Shown here: in pieces, positions 7,152-10,832 of the stretch
Numbering within the stretch: the stretch's first letter is position 1
Layout: each line of letters starts with the position of its first letter
Assembly: GCA_945875045.1 (NCBI GenBank)
Contig: CAMCIX010000027.1
Location: 1-10,832, forward strand
Source: an uncultured Clostridia bacterium
GTDB lineage: Bacteria; Bacillota; Clostridia; Oscillospirales; Acutalibacteraceae
DNA length: 10,832 bases
Direction: 5' to 3'
Translations under genes and position numbers: made by a program
Notes under the pieces: generated by a model
Database searches by the model: none
What the model saw: only the letters and a program-made list of their open reading frames with translations
What the model was told of the DNA's origin: nothing

Positions 7152-7836
7152 TGAAAACAACTTAAAGCAAGCTATGCATCTATATGCTGAAAAAATGGCT
7201 GATGAATTCCCTACAGACGATGAAGTTGCAGATATCGAATTTTCTGCTGAGTTTGAGCGAAAGATGAACCGCATTATAAAACAAAGAAGTAAGCCGATGT
7301 TCAATTTCTTTAACACTACGACTAAAAGAGTAGCTTCTATTGCGGCAATTTTTATTGTTCTGATTTCGGTTACATTTAGCGTTAGTGCCATAAGAGAACC
7401 TTTTATAGAAATGATTAAAACTGTTTTTAGTAATCATGTTGAACTTAAATTTGATGGCGACACAAAGGAATGCATAACTGAAATTTACGGTCTGGAACAT
7501 ATACCCGACGGTTTTGAAATAACTAATGAATCAATAAGTAATATTGATGTGAATCGAGAATATATCAACAAAGACGGTATTATTTTAAGTTATACACAGC
7601 AGGCAGTCGCACATAGCAGCGGTGTCTGTATTGATAACGAACACTCAACTCATCATACTATAACCATAGATAAAAAGGAAATATATATCGTTGTTTCCGA
7701 ATGGAATATCACATCTGCATTCTGGACAGATAACGGATATTCCTTCTCATTAGTTTATTATTCAAAGATGGACGATGAAGAAATAACAAATATAATCGAA
7801 AGTAATACGATAGTTGGATATCAGGAAGAAGAATAG
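7138..7836 (+). CDS. probable membrane anti-sigma factor with DUF4367-like domain
   Basis: A 232-residue single-pass membrane protein. Residues 1-62 are charged and cytoplasmic, and would bind the sigma factor. One membrane helix lies at about 65-84 (ASIAAIFIVLISVTFSVS). The rest is outside the cell and resembles DUF4367: LEHIPDGFEI, then INKDGIILSYTQQ, then a hydrophobic strand, a Trp-rich stretch and YSFSLVYYSKMDDEEITNIIES. I see no HxxxCxxC zinc anti-sigma motif, so it is not of the ZAS type. The AGGAGG at 7123-7128 lies inside the sigma gene, nine bases before the ATG. Overlap with the sigma gene and the topology make the role likely; the signal is unknown. Confidence 0.8.
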   Translation: MKNLNENNLKQAMHLYAEKMADEFPTDDEVADIEFSAEFERKMNRIIKQRSKPMFNFFNTTTKRVASIAAIFIVLISVTFSVSAIREPFIEMIKTVFSNHVELKFDGDTKECITEIYGLEHIPDGFEITNESISNIDVNREYINKDGIILSYTQQAVAHSSGVCIDNEHSTHHTITIDKKEIYIVVSEWNITSAFWTDNGYSFSLVYYSKMDDEEITNIIESNTIVGYQEEE

Positions 7837-7847
7837 GAAGATAGCAA

Positions 7848-8003
7848 ATGCAACAAACCCTGCCGACATTATGGATAAATAAGCAAGAAAAGATAATCTC
7901 TTTTCATGGAGAAGAATACTACGAAAAGAAGACCTTTGATTCGAAAGATGATTATGTAGCATTTATTTTAGTTCACGGCAGATGCGGATATAAATTTCAA
8001 TAA
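7848..8003 (+). CDS. small protein, 51 residues, unknown function
   Basis: A short open frame beginning MQQTLPTLWINKQEKIISFH and ending HGRCGYKFQ, with GGAAG at 7836-7840 seven bases before its ATG. It begins 11 bases after the anti-sigma stop and ends 20 bases before the next gene, so it fits the operon. It has no signal peptide or membrane segment and is rich in aromatic and charged residues. The composition looks like a real small cytoplasmic protein, and the fit to ribosome binding site and spacing supports it. I do not recognise a family and assign no function. Confidence 0.6.
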   Translation: MQQTLPTLWINKQEKIISFHGEEYYEKKTFDSKDDYVAFILVHGRCGYKFQ

Positions 8004-8023
8004 AATTGATAGGTTGGGTTCAG

Positions 8024-8962
8024 ATGGAGAAATCAAAAGTAGTTAAGGATATAATTTTAGGAGTAGTTATTGTAGGTCTTGTTATTGCTCTGTTCAATTC
8101 ATATTCAAGAATTAACGAACTAAACAATAGCGTTAGCAACCTGCAAAACAATCTTGAACAAAATATAAATACTATGAGAACTGATGTTGCAGATATATAT
8201 GAGAATGTCGACCAAAGACTAGAAAAGGAAGCAAGTATATTAAGCGGATATGATATTACATACGGCCCATTGGATGCAAATAATTACACAACACCGCTAC
8301 TTGTTTCAGTTACTCCAAAGAATGCTACAGACAATACAACCGTATCTGTTAAAATAGGAGAAACCACGGCTAATCTCAACCGTAACGGAGAGGTTTTTTC
8401 GGGTTATATAGATACCGATGTTTTTATTGAAGAATCAACATATCCGCTAATAATGGTTAAAAACAACGGCACTGTACAGAACGAATATCTCGAAGATCAT
8501 GATATGAAAAATTTGTTCACAGGATTTATGCCTTATTTGTATTCCGATCTCGTAATCCGTGAAGAATCTTATTCTAATAATAAAACAAAAATTTCAGGCG
8601 AACTTTCGGTTGATAGTAAACCTCCCTCAGAGAACTGTACAGCAACATATACGCAAGTTTGGTTAATCGGTGAATCTAACGGGGACGAAATATTCCGTAA
8701 TGACATTACACAAAAGGTTGAGAACAACAATGGTAAAATTATATCGATTGAAAAAACCTTTAATTCTGCAGAGTACAAAAACTATACAGATATGAAATAC
8801 TTTATTTTTGCCACAGATTCATTTGGCTTTACTCACAAGTGTCCTATCAACACCTTGAATCATAGCAGTAACGGAAGTACAACAACTGAGCTTGAACAAG
8901 CAACAGACGGTTGGGGATGCATCTACGATAAAGATGGAAAACTCCTTTACGGAAAGGAATAA
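8024..8962 (+). CDS. membrane-anchored extracellular protein with coiled coil, unknown function
   Basis: A 312-residue protein. I prefer the ATG at 8024 to the TTG at 8006 because the protein then opens MEKSKVVKDIILGVVIVGLV, a positively charged end followed by a membrane helix (about 10-25). The ribosome binding site is weak (AGG at 8011-8013). Residues 28-70 form a heptad-like coiled coil rich in Asn, Gln and Leu. The remainder is a presumably extracellular, beta-rich region containing Asn- and Thr-rich loops (for example TPKNATDNTTVSVKIGE) and a C-terminal end GWGCIYDKDGKLLYGKE. There is no lipobox or catalytic motif. Placed in the sigma/anti-sigma operon it is probably a co-regulated envelope protein or an extra sensor element; this is inference only. 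Confidence 0.8.
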   Translation: MEKSKVVKDIILGVVIVGLVIALFNSYSRINELNNSVSNLQNNLEQNINTMRTDVADIYENVDQRLEKEASILSGYDITYGPLDANNYTTPLLVSVTPKNATDNTTVSVKIGETTANLNRNGEVFSGYIDTDVFIEESTYPLIMVKNNGTVQNEYLEDHDMKNLFTGFMPYLYSDLVIREESYSNNKTKISGELSVDSKPPSENCTATYTQVWLIGESNGDEIFRNDITQKVENNNGKIISIEKTFNSAEYKNYTDMKYFIFATDSFGFTHKCPINTLNHSSNGSTTTELEQATDGWGCIYDKDGKLLYGKE

Positions 8963-8967
8963 ACTAT

Positions 8968-9168
8968 ATGAAGAAATTTGTTGCCTATTTGGGAACTATA
9001 ATCATCTCGTTAATAGTGACCTTTGTGACATTTGAAACATTAAGTTGGTATCATTTCGGAGATATACCAACCACAGTTGTTTCGGTAAGGTTGATTATTT
9101 TCTTTTGCGTAATAGAATGTTTGTTTATTTCAATTTTCGCACTTATAAAGAAGCATAAAAATAAATAA
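8968..9168 (+). CDS. small two-helix membrane protein, unknown function
   Basis: A 66-residue protein with two likely membrane helices (about 5-26 and 38-60) and a basic tail KKHKNK, which by the positive-inside rule would face the cytoplasm. The short loop between the helices contains SWYHFGDIPTT. It starts five bases after the preceding stop, with AAGGA at 8954-8958 nine bases before the ATG, so it is translated as part of the same operon and is the last intact gene in it. No family is recognised. Confidence 0.7.
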   Translation: MKKFVAYLGTIIISLIVTFVTFETLSWYHFGDIPTTVVSVRLIIFFCVIECLFISIFALIKKHKNK

Positions 9169-9180
9169 AAAATTTCAAAG

Positions 9181-9213
9181 AAAGGAATAAGCAATATGAA
9201 AAAATTATTTTAA
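9181..9213 (+). repeat. partial copy of the preceding gene's translation start, ending in a 5-codon ORF
   Basis: Bases 9181-9207 match 8953-8979, the ribosome binding site and first codons of the 66-aa gene, at 23 of 27 positions. Here the ATG at 9196 is followed by only MKKLF and a TAA (9211-9213). It may be a relic of a duplicated gene start, or a chance likeness between AT-rich ribosome-binding regions. Confidence 0.3.
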
Positions 9214-9257
9214 AGGATAAATTTGAAATGCTGTATTTAAGGCACAGAAAGCATATG
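9213..9257 (+). pseudogene. remnant of an ECF sigma gene 5' region (copy of 6651-6695)
   Basis: These 45 bases equal 6651-6695 at 42 positions and, read in the same frame, give KDKFEMLYLRHRKHM, against KDKFETLYLRHRKLM in the intact sigma factor. The three changes are at 9229, 9245 and 9254. Similarity stops abruptly at 9258. The short LAELIK that follows, with an in-frame ribosome binding site (CGGAG, 9262-9266), looks like the end of a sigma gene leading into its partner. I infer a third sigma gene collapsed by internal deletion, with only its first and last codons left. A recombination scar from the upstream sigma gene is the alternative. Confidence 0.6.
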
Positions 9258-9275
9258 TTAGCGGAGTTGATTAAA

Positions 9276-10195
9276 ATGACAAAATTATCGGGCAAAATCA
9301 AAGCTTTAATTATAATCGGGATTGTAACGGTAATTGCTTTGGTTTATTCGTTTGTGCATTTGTATAATAAAAAAATTTATTGGCAGGAGCAAGCGGCGGA
9401 ATACAACCGCTATCATTGGTCGGAACTTAACCTTATGGCATCAACCATGGAAAACATAGGTTTTACAAAATAAGGTATCACTGAGATATACCCTTACATA
9501 AATGCTAAGGTATTTTCGTGTACCGCAGGTCTGTATCCCGCCTTTAACGGCGATGCCGCCTATACCGCTGTTTTAAGTACCTATTATGTTCAACTGGCAC
9601 AGGACATTTCTTACGGTGATTTGTCAGGGGAAAAGCTGAATGAGGCGCTCGTACTATTTGCAGACGCAACCGCCGAATTAAAAGAACTTTCTCAAAAGGT
9701 TTTGGAAATGACCGAGGATACAAAGGATAGCGTGGAGTTAGGACAGGTTGGCTCAAAGATTTATAATGAAGTCGAGGAAACGGTTAAGCGCTACTGCAAC
9801 AAATACGGAAAGAAAATTTGGCAATTCGACAGCACCGATAATCAACAAACCGACAATACGGTCCAAAACGATGTTAAGGCTTTTGAAAAATATTTTAGGG
9901 CAAAGCTTTCGTTATCCGATGTGACGGTAAGCGCCGAAAGCTTTTATTATTACGGCAGTTCAAATGGCTGTCGGGTATACAGTGCAACCTATGACGGGCA
10001 GTTACATTCTGATGCCTTTTGCTCTGATACCATCGGCGGCTATACATTTTATAAAAGTATATGCCCTATTCAATAGCAATATACGCTGTGAGCGACGGTG
10101 AGGTTTATACCCTAAAGGAAGCATATGAAAAAGGCAAAATCAATATTGAAGAGGTATATTCATTTATACCTCAAAGTGTTAAATCGCCCTCCTGA
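9276..10195 (+). pseudogene. membrane-anchored protein gene broken by a stop and a frameshift
   Basis: From the ATG at 9276 (CGGAG nine bases upstream) the frame gives MTKLSGKIKALIIIGIVTV with a membrane helix at about 10-28, then an outer region, and hits a TAA at 9471-9473. The same frame continues open after it (GITEIYPYINAKVFS...) to 10076, so one single-base change such as GAA to TAA explains the break. Near the end a second frame takes over at about 10058 and reads IAIYAVSDGEVYTLKEAYEKG to a TGA at 10193-10195, a typical C-terminus. One missing base near 10055-10062 would join them (FYKS-x-MPYSIAIY). Restored, the protein would be about 305 residues with one N-terminal anchor. An ATG at 9621 in the middle has no convincing ribosome binding site. 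Function is unknown; position after a sigma remnant suggests a former sigma-partner or sensor protein. Sequencing error is possible for either lesion. Confidence 0.7.
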
Positions 10196-10225
10196 GCGGC
10201 ATATATTGATAAAAATAATCGGCTT

Positions 10226-10252
10226 TGTAACCTAAATTGTAATTTGTATCGT
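10226..10252 (+). promoter_or_regulatory. possible ECF-type promoter for the second sigma gene
   Basis: TGTAAC (10226-10231), 18 bases, then CGT (10250-10252) resembles ECF promoters of the TGWAAC...CGT type known for Bacillus SigW, SigX and SigM, though the spacing is one or two bases longer than usual. Transcription would begin near 10259 and keep the ribosome binding site at 10265-10272 within a short leader. A TATAAT at 10257-10262 has no -35 at proper distance and would place the start inside that site. Autoregulation by the sigma factor is an inference. Confidence 0.4.
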
Positions 10253-10275
10253 TTAATATAATGAGAGGTGATATT

Positions 10276-10824
10276 TTGCTGTCCGCGATACTTTTGTTGG
10301 TTGAACTGGAGCCGAAGGATAAAAATAAATTTGAGACTCTGTATTATAAATACAGGCAAAGGCTATATAACTGCGCCCTCAAGGCGGTCGGAAACAGAAC
10401 CGACGCCGAGGATGTTCTGCAGAATGCCTTCGTTAAAATTGCAAGGAATATTAAAAGCGTCGCCGAAGTTGACAGCAATGAGACTGTTGCGTTTTTAACA
10501 GTAATAGCCAAAAACGCCGCCTACGATTTTTTAAGAAAAAAGTCAAGGCTTTCAGAAGTTCCTCTTGAGAATGCGGAGGAAATTTCAGATTTCAGCTATT
10601 CTATGGAAAACGCCGTAAGCCGGCTTGAATACCAAGCAATAGTAGCGGTAATCAAAGATATCCCCTCCCCTTATAACGAGGTCTTATTTCTGCATTTTGT
10701 TAATGATTTTTCGGTCAAGAAAACCGCAAGACTTCTTGAAAGAAAGCCCGCTACCGTTAAAATGCAGTTGGTAAGAGGTAAGAAAATCCTTGCGGAGAAA
10801 TTATCGGAGGCGCTTTATGACTGA
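10276..10824 (+). CDS. second ECF-type RNA polymerase sigma factor (TTG start)
   Basis: A 182-residue ECF sigma factor. I choose the TTG at 10276 and not the ATG at 10261, since GAGGTGAT (10265-10272) is fully complementary to the 16S anti-Shine-Dalgarno end and sits right for the TTG. It would lie inside the gene if the ATG were used. The product then starts MLSAILLLVELEPKDKNKFE, parallel to the first sigma factor (MLFIYLSLIDSEENKDKFE). Region 2 covers about 19-92 with DAEDVLQNAFVKI (43-55). Region 4 covers about 122-177 with the helix-turn-helix FSVKKTARLLERKPATVKMQLVRGKK. The stop overlaps the next gene start by eight bases, again the sigma/anti-sigma layout. It is a distinct paralogue of the first sigma factor, differing through most of its length, so it probably has its own regulon. 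Confidence 0.9.
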   Translation: MLSAILLLVELEPKDKNKFETLYYKYRQRLYNCALKAVGNRTDAEDVLQNAFVKIARNIKSVAEVDSNETVAFLTVIAKNAAYDFLRKKSRLSEVPLENAEEISDFSYSMENAVSRLEYQAIVAVIKDIPSPYNEVLFLHFVNDFSVKKTARLLERKPATVKMQLVRGKKILAEKLSEALYD

Positions 10825-10832
10825 TGTAAATT
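10817..10832 (+). CDS. start of the next gene, cut by the window edge (probable anti-sigma factor)
   Basis: An ATG at 10817 has GGAGG at 10806-10810 with a six-base spacer and reads MTDVN to the window edge. It overlaps the sigma stop (TGA 10822-10824). The overlap repeats the arrangement of the first sigma and its membrane partner, so an anti-sigma factor is the likely product. Only five codons are visible and nothing of the protein itself supports the role. Confidence 0.6.

Noticed and set aside
7762..7962. Minus-strand open frame of 66 codons
   Set aside because: It is antisense to the anti-sigma gene end and the 51-aa gene, with no ribosome binding site support.
9471..9473. Programmed stop-codon readthrough or recoding at the TAA
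   Set aside because: No SECIS-like or readthrough context is evident, the codon is TAA, not TGA or TAG, and a second frameshift in the same gene makes decay or sequencing error more likely.
10257..10262. TATAAT as the -10 of the second sigma gene
   Set aside because: No -35 at 16-18 bases, and the predicted start would fall within the ribosome binding site.

Overview
The window looks like one end of an assembled contig from a low-GC, Gram-positive gut-type Clostridia (Oscillospiraceae/Lachnospiraceae-like) genome. This is inferred from AT-rich codon use, strong AGGAGG-type ribosome binding sites, a BlaI/M56 pair and ECF sigma/DUF4367 genes. No rRNA or housekeeping marker is present to fix the taxon. 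The first 37 bases carry an Illumina Nextera transposase adapter, so the left edge is an untrimmed contig end and not biology.

Left part (1-1722): after the adapter comes a 35-codon relic of a gene (216-320). An alpha/beta hydrolase follows on the minus strand (340-1092). It is butted head to head against a start-less plus-strand gene (about 1091-1690) that ends in a good intrinsic terminator. Neither gene has a promoter or ribosome binding site at the junction, so both seem to have lost their 5' ends at one breakpoint.

Middle part (1723-6521): a lipoprotein with a Ser-rich stalk and two CxxC zinc-ribbon-like motifs (1851-2762) is followed by a second start-less relic (2732-2995). Then comes a regulatory pair: a BlaI/MecI-family repressor (3133-3498) behind a near-consensus sigma-A promoter carrying two TACA-N3-TGTA operators, and a 988-residue M56 (BlaR1-like) membrane metalloprotease (3498-6464). 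The protease's roughly 680-residue outer part is not a penicillin-binding domain. By analogy with BlaR1/BlaI, the protease would sense something outside the cell and cause BlaI cleavage, relieving repression of its own operon. A hairpin closes the unit.

Right part (6550-10832): a sigma-A-type promoter drives an ECF sigma factor (6609-7151) that overlaps its probable membrane anti-sigma factor with a DUF4367-like domain (7138-7836). Three tightly packed genes of unknown function follow: a 51-aa protein, a 312-aa membrane-anchored protein with a coiled coil, and a 66-aa two-helix membrane protein. Next is a scar: a 45-bp near-copy (42/45) of the 5' coding part of the upstream sigma gene, joined to a membrane-anchored gene that is broken by an in-frame TAA and a later frameshift (9276-10195). 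A second ECF sigma factor (10276-10824, TTG start) follows, with a possible ECF-type self-regulated promoter. The next gene starts at 10817, overlaps it, and leaves the window; by position it is probably another anti-sigma factor.

Overall, three signal-transduction modules for cell-surface stress sit side by side with several decayed genes. The region looks like a turnover zone of sensor/regulator cassettes. No mobile element, CRISPR array or RNA gene was recognised.
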